Source of the DNA: Pseudopithomyces maydicus
Taxonomy: Eukaryota > Ascomycota > Dothideomycetes > Pleosporales > Didymosphaeriaceae
DNA: 64,000 bases
Direction: 5' to 3'
NCBI GenBank assembly: GCA_026873275.1
Contig: JANTUC010000008.1
Coordinates: forward strand, 1 to 64,000
Under the pieces are notes generated by a model, which saw only the letters and a list, made by a program, of their open reading frames with translations, ran no database searches and had not been told where the DNA came from. Positions 10,407-22,000 of the stretch are shown here, in pieces. The stretch's first letter is position 1. Each line of letters opens with the position of its first letter. The position numbers and the translations under genes were made by a program.

Positions 10407-10673
10407 AATTCACATGATGTTTTTTCGAAAATTGTGCAGATTGATAATTGCATTTCGATTTGTTATTTGAAGCCCAAACGAGTGTATTCCTTGCCATAAC
10501 AGCGAAGAAAGTAATCTGAACGTCGCCAAAATGATTTTAGTTTGGAAAGCGAGCGACCGTTAACGGTTCTTATGTTCCTGCCGTTGAAATCCTGTCTCTG
10601 CCAAGAATTACCACTCTCCACCTGTCATCAAAAGATTCCAAGTGACCTGCTCCCTTTCCCAGTACTTGTTGCA

Positions 10674-10868
10674 TCACTTTTCTGAAGATTCGACCCAAGT
10701 TAAATCTATACTAGCTGGATAAACCACCGCAGAGTCGGCATCTGCTACATTTTCAGTCATGATCAAAAGTGAGCTTTTAAGTATATTACCTTTGAGGGGT
10801 GGCTGTGGGATTGCAATACCAAGAGCAACCGTAAAGAACACGCACATAGAAAGGATCGTATACTTCAT
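10674..10868 (-). CDS. Small signal-peptide protein, possible RiPP precursor
   Basis: An ORF of 64 codons starts MKYTILSMCVFFTVALGIAIP, a convincing secretion signal. A GTAATA...TGTAG segment at 10745-10789 looks like a 45-nt intron with a branch-like TGACTGA. Splicing keeps the frame and gives 49 residues ending in a short Tyr-containing segment (SAVVYPASIDL). Its position inside the UstYa/methyltransferase group makes it a candidate precursor peptide. Against this, it lacks the repeated core units and KR (Kex2-type) sites typical of dikaritin precursors. It could equally be an unrelated secreted peptide or a chance ORF. Confidence 0.4.
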   Translation of the reverse strand: MKYTILSMCVFFTVALGIAIPQPPLKGNILKSSLLIMTENVADADSAVVYPASIDLTWVESSEK

Positions 10869-11343
10869 GTTTTTGAATGTCCCTCGAGAAATGAGCCAGA
10901 AGCTTTAACAGTATTTGATGTGTCGGTGAGATTATGCAGATTCAGAATTGGAAAGACTATTTGTACTTAAGAACCGCAATATTTCTCGAGATTGTGACAA
11001 AGACTTTGACTGTTGCCCGCAGGCTGACGGCTATATGCAATCTGAAATGATACGAACATCCGGCATGTCGATTATTGGATTTCATATTATGTGCTTTAGT
11101 GGAACTTGGCAGACTTCTTGCATTATCGTGTTCCCAGTGGAGCCTAGTGTTACTGCACTACTATTGTACGTACGCCTCATGCACTCGCGGGGCAAAGCGC
11201 AGGTCAGATCGTCCAAAGACCGTGCGCTTTCCACGCCCTCTCGATTCGCCCGTTCCCATCTCTCATGTAGCGAACACCAACCTGAAGTTCTTTTCTACAT
11301 TGTCTTTCTCTAATCTTACATAGCTGTTTCCCTCCAGCGAATC
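10869..11343. other. Intergenic, probable promoter of the methyltransferase
   Basis: The region between the small ORF and the methyltransferase, presumably the promoters of both. The open frames in it have no recognisable domain and are probably fortuitous. Confidence 0.4.
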
Positions 11344-12745
11344 ATGGGCGAGTCAAAAGACATATCCAAAATTTTAGCGGAAATACAAACCTTCAATGTC
11401 ACGAAGATTCAGGACGATCCATTGTCACGAGCAAGTCTTGCTGACCTTGCTAAGCGTCTGACCGCGATACTAAAAGACCCTGTCAATCGTGCGACTGATC
11501 TCGTGTTCAAGGTAGGCAGCGATAATTAAAAATGTGATAATCATATACTAAATCTACCGAAAGCCTTATGCAACCATTGCAGCGCGTATTGCAGTTGACC
11601 TGAATCTTTTTCATCATATTTGCTCGGCAACTAGTTCAATCACTGTCAAAGAGCTTTCAAGCATCACCAAAGCAGAACCTCTGCTCATATGTTCGTCACT
11701 ACTAAAAATCCTAGGCATAACTAATTAATTTAACAGCTCGTGTCCTCCGACTTCTGGCTTCGGTCGGATTTGTAGATGAGACGGGCGAGGATGCATGGGC
11801 TGCAAATGACACCACACGTGCAATGGCCACCCCACCGATCGCAGCTGGTCATCGATTTGTGTAAGCTACCCAAACTCAATTTTTGATTTTATTCCTTACA
11901 GTTTTTGACAGATACGACGTTCTTATTTCTTCGGCAATGAAAGCACCCAAATTCCTTCGCGAGACGGATTACAAAGTGCCAGGAGAGCCCAAAGATGGCT
12001 TCATCCAGTATGCTCATCAAACAAAACTGCATGTTTTCGACTATTTGCAATCAGTTCCAACGTTGCTTCAAGACTTCCACTTATTCATGGGCAACACGAT
12101 GGGTGCACGCGAATATTGGCATGATTGGTACGATGTTGACGGAAGGCTACTTGCGGACTTCGATTCTTCGAAGAACGATGTAGTTCTGGTTGATGTTGGA
12201 GGAGGTAAGGGTCATGACGCAAAATCTTTCTATTCCGCCTTCTTGGACAAGGCGAGAAAAGACCAGCCCAAGATCGTATTGCAAGACCTACCACACATCA
12301 TCGATGCAATCCCAGACAATGAACTTCCCTCAGCAGTCATAAAAATGTCACAAGACTTTTTCGAAGAGCAAACAGTGAAAGGTAAGGCAAAACTTTGATA
12401 TCTACACATTGGCATATTAATCGCGAATTAGGGGCACGCGGCTACTTCTTACACCACATTCTTCATGACTGGCCTGACAAATACTGTCATAGAATCTTGC
12501 GGTGTTTGAAGAAGGCCATGCTCCCAGGGTACTCTAAGCTGCTTATACACGAACTCATCTTGCCGAATACTGGTGCTGTTGAGATACAGGCCAGATTCGA
12601 TTTGGTCATGATGACATTTGGTAGCGGGGCGGAGAGATCCAGAGCCCAGTGGATTCAGCTACTCGAAGATGCCGGATTTTGTAATATCCAGTTGCATGAG
12701 CACCTAGACCATGATGGAATCATTGAGGCCGAGGTTCCCGAGTAG
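11344..12745 (+). CDS. S-adenosylmethionine-dependent O-methyltransferase
   Basis: Exons 11344-11511, 11564-11690, 11737-11860, 11902-12381, 12432-12745, about 403 residues. It has an N-terminal helical dimerisation region, the SAM-binding glycine motif VDVGGGKGHD, the family segment MKAPKFLRET, and the catalytic-His motif HHILHDWPD with the following ERSRAQW segment. This is the fungal COMT-like (sterigmatocystin OMT-type) family. The exon 3/4 junction leaves one base too many at a T5 run (11902-11906), so either there is an indel or the splice site is slightly different. It probably methylates a hydroxyl of the cluster product; the substrate cannot be read from sequence. Confidence 0.9.
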
Positions 12746-12812
12746 CCGGGCTACATCCAATGAATTGTTTCGCTCAATGAACTATTGCTACGTACATACG
12801 TAACCCAGCATG

Positions 12813-14270
12813 TCATATCTTGACCTCAAAGACAAGACCAGTCTTTTTGAACCTTGCAAGAACCATCGAGAGACATCCGGTCATCATCAATGAGCCCGAC
12901 CAGGCAACAAGCCCGAACCAACCACTAGTCTGCGTGCCAAGAATGGCACCAGCGACGGGTTCAGCAATGAGGACACCGCACCCGACGGCCCCAAGAGTCA
13001 TACCCAGTTTGCTCCCAATATTACTGCGAGAGCTTGCCACGCTAACTACTCCTGCAGCGGGCAAAGCCATAAAGGCTCCTGAAAAGGTACCAAATGCAAC
13101 TGTCCATATGATCAAACCAACGGAGTTGTGCAACATGTAAGCACTGAAGGCGAGTATGCTGGACATGCATGATGTGATGATAAGCACATGAACAGCGCCT
13201 ATCTGATCTGCTAGCACAGAGGGTAGGATGCGTCCCAATGTAGACGCACCATTCAATATTGTGAGAGTTTGCTCGGCGAGGCGGCGAGGCGCATTCATTC
13301 GCTGCTCGGCCAGTAGGTTGACGTAGTAGAGCATAACGTAGATGCCCATGAACGAGAATATTAATCCAATAACTACCAGTACTAGTGGCAAGTCTTGCAA
13401 AGCTTGCTTGTCAATAATGGAAGAAGTCCACGCTTTTAGAAAGTTTTGGCGCCTTGATGATTCGGAGGGTCGTAAAATGCCAGGAAGTTCACGCGTAGGG
13501 TATCGCATAACAACCATCGGGAGGGTGCAAGTGATCAGCACGATGAATCCAATTGATCTGGTTGCCCAGGCAAAACCAATGGAAGGTTCCAAATGAGTGA
13601 AAACTGCGGGAATAATCACTGCCCCTGTAATAAAGCGAGGTCAGCATCGGGGAAACTCAAGATACGGGGTGTCCAGAAGCGGCCGCACCTATTCCAGTAC
13701 CGGAAGAGCCAAGAGCTTGGGCCAGTGCCTGCCTTTTTTGGAAATGCATTGAGATCAACGCAGGGGCGGGTAAGTAGAGGCACCCGCAACCAATGCCTGT
13801 CACAATGCCTTGAGAAAGGAATAACTGCCAGTACCGAGTGCAAAGACTGGTCATGAACACTCCGATGACGGAAAAAAGAGTTCCGGTAATCAGGAGTGGA
13901 CGCAGGTAGCCTGCATCAAAGATGGGGCCTATCAAGAACGACACCGCGAACATGAAAAATCCTTGTACCGACCCGATCCAGGATATTTTGGACTCAGATA
14001 AGCCCTGCAGCATCTCCCGGGAGTAAAAGCTCTGGTATACACCAAAACTAGCAAGGAGTCCCCTCATCAAAATTAGCTGGTCGGCCTCGCTGAAAGGTGA
14101 GCAGCGACTTACCATGAATTGAGATTTAAGCAACAGGCGCCGAGAACCTGCAGCCACGAAAGACCCCTTTGCTCTTTTGAGGCTCCAGGGTCATTCTGAA
14201 GAGCCTCAGAACGCGCATTGCAACCCTTCGAAGGCTCAGAAGAGCCTTCATGCATTGTTTGATCCTGCAT
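12813..14270 (-). CDS. MFS transporter, monocarboxylate-transporter-like
   Basis: Three exons: 14270-14113, 14062-13689, 13624-12813, total 447 residues in phase. The protein starts with a charged cytosolic tail, then the MCP-family signature SWLQVLGACCLNLNSWG and FGVYQSFY. About twelve hydrophobic helices follow in two halves, with GTGIGAVIIPAVF in the middle. This is typical of fungal monocarboxylate-like transporters in secondary-metabolite clusters. It is convergent with the methyltransferase (about 70 bp apart). Likely role: plasma-membrane export of the cluster product or uptake of a precursor. Confidence 0.9.
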
Positions 14271-14996
14271 GTTTGTAAGTGGTGGTGTCTGGCACTAGTT
14301 AGCCCACACAACTACAGCTTTAAATATAACAGTCCCGAATTTTCTCACAATATTCCACTTATCCAGATTAAAGCTTGCCAAATTGTGATAGTGTGGCACC
14401 TGCATCTACTTAGGTGGCGTAGGCGGCGCGTGTCCAGTTCTTGGCGTGAACGAAGCAAACCCGACAGGACGGCATCATTCTCTATGCCCGGAGGGTGGAA
14501 GCGATTCGGACCGCCCCGCGTTAGGACAAATAATTAAGTTACAACCGCCATCTTTCTTAGTTCCGTTTATCGATATGTTTCCGGGGTCGCTTTTCATGTT
14601 CCGTGTCAAAATGGGAACGAGTTTTTCTTGTCGCGGTCTTTCAAAGGCTTGACTCAGGAACGACTCCGCAACTGTGCCGCAGAGTTGCCTAATAAGCACG
14701 CCAGCACACTGAAACCAACCACCGTTCATATAGTAGTAGTGCATATGAGTATGCGCCTTGGCGCACACCCTATCGCTGTTATAACTTTATTCGTCTCGAC
14801 TGTGGCCATTTCGTAGACATTGGCAGCTAGGTTCCTATGCGGAAGCTCAAGATGTAGTCAGATCTTCAGTGGCACACGAGACTCCAGAGGTTAGCTTGTA
14901 CATGTGAATTTTACGATCATAACTTTTCTTCATACTCTCGAGAAGAAAACTCATATTTTAGTTACTGCTGTAGTCTCGACGTCGAAGACTGTCCTC
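14271..14996. other. Intergenic between the transporter and UstYa-3
   Basis: No gene recognised. The longest open frame (14475-14768, minus) has no domain. It contains the transporter promoter and the 3' flank of UstYa-3. Confidence 0.4.
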
Positions 14997-15888
14997 TCAT
15001 TTGTTGCGTGATACATTTAGCCATGGTTGGGACCCATCCGGGCAGTTTTTGAAGCGGTTCACCATATGATCCGGTACTCCATTCTCGTGATGGAAACAAG
15101 CCGTATGTTCTCGGGCCCATTGCGTCAAGGCATTCCAATCCTTGCATGTCCGCGTTTGATCCAAACCCGTCCCAGACGGGCTCACCGATGCATACCGTGG
15201 GGTATCATCAGCATGACAGATTACATCTTGTCTGAGCTCATCCATGCAATGAAGGATATGCTCGAAAGCATTTGTCTGAGGTGAATCCAGATGGAACTCG
15301 GTCAATGAGCGATAAATAGTCCTCTGTCTCGACTTGTTAAAGACTAGTCTATAATCGTTTATCTACGGTTATGACTTACGAGACAGTGAAGATTGTGATA
15401 ACCTTGAAGCAAATAAACACTCTTGGAAGCATCCCATGGATATTGTAGACCAAGTGGTAAATTCATATCAGTTGTGAATTTTTTTGTCAAGGCCACAACA
15501 CCGGGATCGCCGCTAAGCTTGTCCCATGCCAGGGAGGTCGCCGTGAGATTATCTGTATTGATATACTCTTCATGGGGTCGTATCTTTCGTTTAGTGGTGC
15601 CGCCGCGCAATTGTGCTGTCTCAAAATTAGAGGATGTCTTCGATCAAATCATAGCAACAGACCATATTTTGATATGCATCCATAGGATATAGGTACCTGA
15701 AGGCTGTTCTGACGGTATAATAGAGCGACATTCAAAAGCATCGAGATGACAATTAATGAAACCAAGAAAATCCGCCACGTCCGATCGTTGCTCTTAGCTT
15801 TTGTCCCCTGAACAACTTTGCTTTCTGGCAGGTACTCATTCTCGTTCGTTAGGAGACGGTTGTATTCGCACGATTCGTTAGACTCCAT
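14997..15888 (-). CDS. UstYa-family (DUF3328) oxidase 3
   Basis: Three exons: 15888-15697, 15619-15380, 15332-14997, total 255 residues in phase. An N-terminal EYNRLL segment is followed by a transmembrane helix (IFLVSLIVISMLLNVALLY), a SLAWDKL segment, and the two HxxHC motifs HNLHC (end of exon 2) and HILHC (exon 3). ICHADDTPRY and TCKDWNALTQWA come next. The C-terminus (FKNCPDGSQPWLNVSRNK) is longer than in the other two copies. The three paralogues diverge strongly outside the motifs, so they probably catalyse different steps and are not recent duplicates. Confidence 0.92.
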
Positions 15889-16197
15889 CGTGACAGTCGG
15901 ACACAATGAAGGAAACCATTGACTTTCCAGATGATTCTGGAGAATGAACAATCGGGCTTGGCAAATGACTTATTCAATCAATCCTGCATATGCGAGTAAT
16001 ATGCCGGGGCTGCTTGGGCGTTTAATCTCAGTAACACCAAGCTACTGAACTCCGATTTGCAGGCGCTGAGAAACACAGACAGATGGCACCGCCACTTCCC
16101 AACCCATCGGGGTTTATGGGCGACAATACTCGGGCAAGGGTGTCGAATTACATGGGTATAGACGCTGCACATGAGCTGAACTCTCGTTATCATTGTT
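15889..16197. other. Probable shared upstream region of UstYa-3 and the rhodopsin-like gene
   Basis: Divergent flank. Part of it may be an unrecognised first exon of the rhodopsin-like gene, whose frame is blocked by a TGA just upstream of 16198. Confidence 0.4.
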
Positions 16198-17409
16198 ATG
16201 CGCACTTCTGTGCGCGAATTCATCCTCCATCGTTTCAACATTGATGATTGGTTTATTTACCTTACTTTTGTGAGTAAGATCGTTGACTTGGATTTCGAAG
16301 CTCACTTTATTAGATCTTAGCGGTGTGTGATAGCGTTCTCTGCACCTTATCCGTACAATCGGGCCTTGGGAAGCATATTCGACTTCTACAACCAGACGAA
16401 ATATCAACTTCAATCAAGTATATTTATATTTGCGAGTTTTTCTCTATTATGTCCCCCTGTTTTGGTCGCATCTCCTACGGCATCCTTCTTCTACAACTCA
16501 TACCATCCGCTCGAGCGCAAAGACGATTTCTCTGGGTAGTCATCGGGACTCAGTTTGTGGTAGACGGTGGCACAGTTATCATTAGCTTCGCACAATGCCA
16601 ACCAGTCTCGGCATATTGGGGTCCTAATGCAAAAGATCACTGCTGGGATCCTGTTATACAACAGTACGCTGGATTCTTCCAAGGATGTATGCCACTCCCT
16701 CTGAAAGCATGATACATGTTCTCACTCAACTTTAGCTGTGTGCTCTCTGGTGAATCTTATTCTGGCACTCGTCCCTGCGCACCTCTTCTGGAAGCTCCAG
16801 ATGAAACTACAAACAAAGGTTTCGTTATCCATATTGATGGGACTGGGTATCTTGTAGGTATCGCAAAGAATGACCCTTACCATGAAGCTAATCAGTTTGA
16901 ATCAGCGCCATGGCGTTTTCGATCGTTAAAACAATCAAGCTGCAGGCTCTTAGTGAGAAAGGCGACCCTACTTGTAAGCTTACCAACTGCTCCACACGTT
17001 TTCTTCTTAACACTATAATAGATGCCTTGGCAGACCTAGCAATCTGGTGGACGTACGTAAGACCAATATCTATGATTTGTACAGCGCTAAGCGTGACAGG
17101 CTCGAGGCATACATGGTATTGATCGCAGCGTCCATTCCCACGTTAAAACCCGTGATCCGAAGGAAGGGCACCGAAACTGGTCGCTCGGACGATCATTCAT
17201 CCTCATTCACGCTTCGCAAGATATCAAACGCGGTAGGGCGTTATCGTGGAACAGATGGGCAGTGGGCTACGCTCTCCGAGGATATACCCTCGTCGAACGA
17301 CGGCGATAGCCACATCCCGAATACAGGTGCGCATTCGAGCAATGTTGACACGTCTGCAAATACAAGTGGTATTACCAAGTCAACCACAGTGACCCTTTCT
17401 CGCTCATAA
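16198..17409 (+). CDS. SAT4/rhodopsin-like integral membrane protein
   Basis: Exons 16198-16269, 16314-16686, 16736-16853, 16906-16973, 17022-17052, 17100-17409, 323 residues with phases that close. It has the fungal 'rhodopsin domain' (PTH11-like/SAT4) pattern: an R...DDW start, GLGKHI, FGRISYGILLLQL, a QCQPVSAYWG loop, LILALVPAHLFWKLQMK, KTIKLQ, and LIAASIPTLKPV closing the last helix. A Ser/Thr-rich cytosolic tail follows. The first transmembrane helix seems missing, so an upstream exon probably exists before 16198. Such proteins often sit in secondary-metabolite clusters; their function is unknown. Confidence 0.85.
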
Positions 17410-18396
17410 TCTCACTTGGACCCTTATCACACCACATTTTTGTATCGATAAACGCCATGGGGAGTAGTCTTAATGTTATAGAACTCAATTGAAAATTTAT
17501 AAATGTCATGTGTCATCTCGATCGAGTTTAGCAGTATATTATCTCGTTGTTATAGTGATTGTCTTACGCTCATCGCTTTTCCTCGTGATCAAAGCTAACG
17601 CCCCATGTTTAAACCAGTTGCGTATGTATTCCATCATCTGTAGCAATAAACAATTGTACTTTTCTATTTGTACAGGCATTCAATGAGAAAAGGAGATTGT
17701 TATCTTTCATTACACCCTAATCCCCCTAGCACCATAAAATAGAATATTGTTCCAGCCAGCAGCCCTATGTCTCGAAAAAGGTCTTCTTTTATGATTGAGG
17801 ATGATGAGCATATATACTATAGGGTAGCCTTTGAAACTATTATTTGGTCTTATAATATGCAGAAATTCCGTCTTCGTGCCAATATGGCTTCAGATCCTCC
17901 ATACAATTCCTCAGGCCGACAACGGGTCATGGTCGTCGAACGTGGATGTTCTAATATGCTTCCCTCGCCCTCATCAAATACCTTTACTTTCTTGTGCCCG
18001 GACAACTATTTGGGGCTTTTTACTGACAAACCCGTTGCGTCCGGTTGTCATTAGCTAAAGTCGACATGACCTAATCATGTCCGGACGATATCCAAAATAC
18101 TAAAGGTAAAAGCTCAGCTCAAGCACGCTAAATTCGTCAATTGAGCCTTGGTAGCTATAAAAGTGGATCTTTAGGTCAAGAAGATTATCACAGTAGTTTT
18201 TTTTTGACTAATCAGAATCATCTAATAATAGTATTTTTCATTCGGTCCCTTACGACCATATTTTACTATCTAACATTACTCATCCTGGGCGGCGGTTCCG
18301 ATCCGATAGGGGTATATCGCGTGCTTTGCTCAAAGGTTGAGAACCGTTGTGCCGATTCACCTGAGACGTAAGTCGTTTGGACAAACAAGATGGCAC
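17410..18396. other. Intergenic, AT-rich
   Basis: No recognised gene. A 95-codon frame at 17767-18054 (plus) has no domain match that I can see and no introns. It may be spurious. Confidence 0.4.
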
Positions 18397-20370
18397 CTAA
18401 AACTTACCTTTGAAATCCGATAGCCTCAATGACGTGGACTCTCCTACTGCATCCATCTTGCTAACTTGGCTGTGATTTTGGGCGAAGCCCTCCAACGTTG
18501 CGCCACACTTCAATATAGCAACTGCGCTCGATTTCCACAGGGGAACACCCGCGCGATGTGTGTGCCACGCTGATAAGAGGAGGAAAATTACTCCCCCGTC
18601 GTGAAAATGGCAGGCAGCGTGATATATATCCAACGGATCTTGTATATGACGATAGCACTCGTGCCGTGCACCACAGTTGCGTTTTCGTCTTCCTGTCGCA
18701 TGTTGTTTGTCATACTCTCGGCGACATCGTCAAATAAGGGTCCAAAATCGGGAGCCGAGTTGAGAATTTGCATTGGAGAAGGCTTGTATTTGGCACTTGC
18801 GTTCTTGTTGATGTTGATGTAGTAACCATTTGGTACTTTTCGCGATATGTTGCCGCGGAACGTGCCATTCGTATGAGTTTGGGTTTGAATGTACTCGAAC
18901 GTGGTGACGTCTTCGAAGAATAGAGACTGGAGTCCTCTAGCGATGCTGTTGATGGATGTCTGCGGTATGCTGAAGTTGCCCTCGAATATAAGATCTATAA
19001 TATCGCACGTACAGTATTAGAGAATGTTCGAAGGGAAGCATGTTAAATGGGACTATTATACCTTTTCGGGGAAACGTCGTCGTTGTTACAAAGTGTCCTG
19101 CCTGAGGGTCTTGCAATATCTTTCCGTCATCATCCGTCTGATTGAAGTCCCCGGTCAGCTGGAGCGAATCTTGCAGAACAGTAACGTCAACCTTGGAGCT
19201 TTCCTCTTTCAAGGTACCATTAATGGACTTGGACTCAATTTCCTGGACGCATAATGACAGGCCACACTCCAATGCCGTGAAATGACCCTCAGAAGCATTT
19301 TTGGACCGAATAGCAGCAACGGACCACAGTAAATGCGGTTCATTCCGGAATGAAACGGTATCTGATGTGTTGTAGGTGCTCGATATGACCATCTCGAGCT
19401 GTAAATTGCTCGCCTGTTCCTGCTCCATATAAAGACCGTTAGGTAGATAATTGAAATGCACGGGACCGGTCTGCAGCATCAAGGCCTCATCATTTCCTTT
19501 TAGTTGTAAGACTTGAGGTGTATGTGCTTCAGAAGTATTGAAGTACAATGTCTGTTGGGCAAGCTTGCTAGTGATGTCATTGCACTTGTTGCACACTGCC
19601 AATGTCTTGTATTTTTCCCATTCACAGGTTGTCGACGGACAACGTGCACCAGCTTTGAATTTTGCATTCGGAGATGCCAGTCCCGATCGCATTGCTGCTT
19701 GCATTGAAAAGTCCGTCAATACCTCTATGTCATCGAAAAAAGCTGTGAGCAGGTTAGCATCTGACATCTCCAGCCCCCAAGAAGTGCTCAACTTACTTCC
19801 GAACCTATTTATTTCCATTCCTTTTGAGTATCGCATTGATCTTGGAATTTGAACGGTGTTGGTAATATCATCGGTTTGTCGCTCGCCGAAAGCAATGACT
19901 TGTTGAAAGAAAGGGTCCACGAAGAGTGACAAAACGACCAAGGCCGCTCCAAGAGCTGGAGGTGATCTAGTTCAGAGTTTTAGCGATCAAAGCTTTTGGT
20001 TTCGCAATGTTTCTCATGGGTGGCAGACATACCTGTATAGACGCCGGCGATAGCGCCACAGGAGTTGAACACTGCCCCAAGGACCTCGACTAGCACTGTC
20101 ATGGGTGTCGAAATGAATGACAGGCGTTGGGCTTTGTGAGAATAGGATGTATGTCCATTGTCCTATACAACTTGAGATCACGAATAAAAGGGATGATTTT
20201 GAGGCCGTTGAAAGGGTTGAGACGATGGTGTTGAGTCCAAGACCGAGCCACGAAAATAAAGGCTTTCCGTCAAAAACACGCAGCAAGACTATATTCGTGA
20301 CGAATATCGCCCATGAGAAGACAAGGAAGAAACACTCCGGAAACCAGGTATCCGAGAGGAGACCCTTCAT
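18397..20370 (-). CDS. DUF3176-family membrane protein
   Basis: Exons about 20370-20033, 19966-19062 and 18994-18397. The family core is clear: N-terminal helices, KPLFSWLGLGLNTIVS, SKSSLLFVISSCIGQW, DSASRGPWGSVQLLW, then LFVDPFFQQVI. A large N-glycosylated extracellular domain follows with CPSTTCEWEKYKTLAVCNKC, and a final helix before WKSSAVAIL. The frame is broken once, at the C5 run 18593-18597, where one missing base explains the switch; both sides match the family. The true 3' end may include one more short exon after a GTAAGT near 18410. Function unknown; the family is abundant in plant-associated ascomycetes. Confidence 0.85.
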
Positions 20371-22000
20371 ACTGCAATTCCTTGAAGAAACGATCGACCG
20401 TGATCCAAAAGAGGTGAATGAACGGCGCTGGAAGGAATGTCACTAAAAAGAAGCGCAATATATGTCATATGTTTCACCATTCAGGGTGCAAAAAGAACAT
20501 AAAAAGGGCACCTCGGTCAATATGACTTCTCAACATTGCGGCTGTAATCACGCCCGAGCACTCGCGATGGTTGCGAAGCGACCAAGGCCACCCACAGCTG
20601 AGCATGACCCCTGTCGATGCTCGACCAATGCGGCGAGCTTGGACGTGAATGTCGCTTAACGAACGAATCGATGGCGCGCCACAACCCCTGCCCGGCATAA
20701 ACACAGCCCGACGTTATTTTTGAGCGCGAGGCTGGAGCAGTCGGTCCCACCAGATTATAAGCCGGGCGTAAATCGAATGACAACTCTAACCCTTTTTATC
20801 AGCGGTCAATGGCTATACTTACGCCCGATGCATACCGATGACAATGAGCCGGGGATATTACTACCCGGGATTAATCATTTTTCCAAAGGGTGTCACCGGC
20901 TGAGAGTGCAATGTTCCTATTCTGGAGCGGGCGACTTAGTATGAATGCAGTGAAGGGCAAATACGATATATAAATATGTCACACGTAGTCTGCATCCACG
21001 GAACGAAATGACAATGTAGGATGCAAGGCTTGTAGGATGCTACTTTTCCAGTATCAAATATTTCTCCACAGCAAAGACCAATTGTTCCTTCCTGGACGCC
21101 GTTTAAACTTGGCTTTTGATAGTCCCGCGTGCGAATGCTTGTTGCGACCTGAAATTATCATCCTTGCTAAATTTCTTTTATACACAGGCCTTTGCAAGAT
21201 GGGTAGACAGCTTTTTCTCCACTATATATGCATTTCCATCTAGTCAGCTACTCTGTTGCCGCTTTTTCGGGACACAGAACATATACACGAGCCAACATGC
21301 AGCCAAACATTGCAAAAAATATAAGTATCGCTTTTTGTTCGTTGGTTGATCTGACAGCCTTGCATTTACCAGTCGATGTCTGGTCTTTCCATTGCCTATC
21401 TAGATGTGTTTCTGGAACCAGGATGGAAGAACTAGATAAATTAGGTAAGCGGTTTGTAGAAGTATTCTAACTGTGTTAGACTCGCAAGTGTGACGTGGAA
21501 TACCAGACGCTTAAGGAAGCCCGCTTCTATATAGCTGAACATTGCCCATTGATTGAAAACAGTGAAGTTTGTTACTGTTTTGCACCTTGAACACATGGAG
21601 AATGTCTTCAAGTGCTCTAATCAGCTAGAACATCGAACTCCCGATCTTGGATTCTTGGAGCCCGTTCGGAATATCAAGATAGAAAGTCTCCTCTGGTGAA
21701 CTTGCAGATTATTTTCATGTTATCAAGGTACTAAAATAATGGTGTGGTGGGACACCATGAAAGTCGGTTGGCTTAAGCAAAGCATGGCAAGGATTGCGAT
21801 AGTCTTCTTTTCGCTTCCGATCAGACATTCAGTATTATTAAAAGCCTTAACTCAATATAAGCACTTAATGTGTTTTATTTTGTTTTTGTTTTTGTTTTGA
21901 AAAACTAGCAGCTGCGTACGGAGCTGACATGCTGAAAACATGAAATAATTGAAATAGAAAAACGAAGCGGTCGTCTGCTCTTGAAACACTCAGTATAGTA
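20371..22000. other. Gene-poor stretch
   Basis: Many short frames, none with a recognisable domain or convincing splice structure. Composition shifts from AT-rich towards balanced. It includes the promoter side of the DUF3176 gene. Confidence 0.45.
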
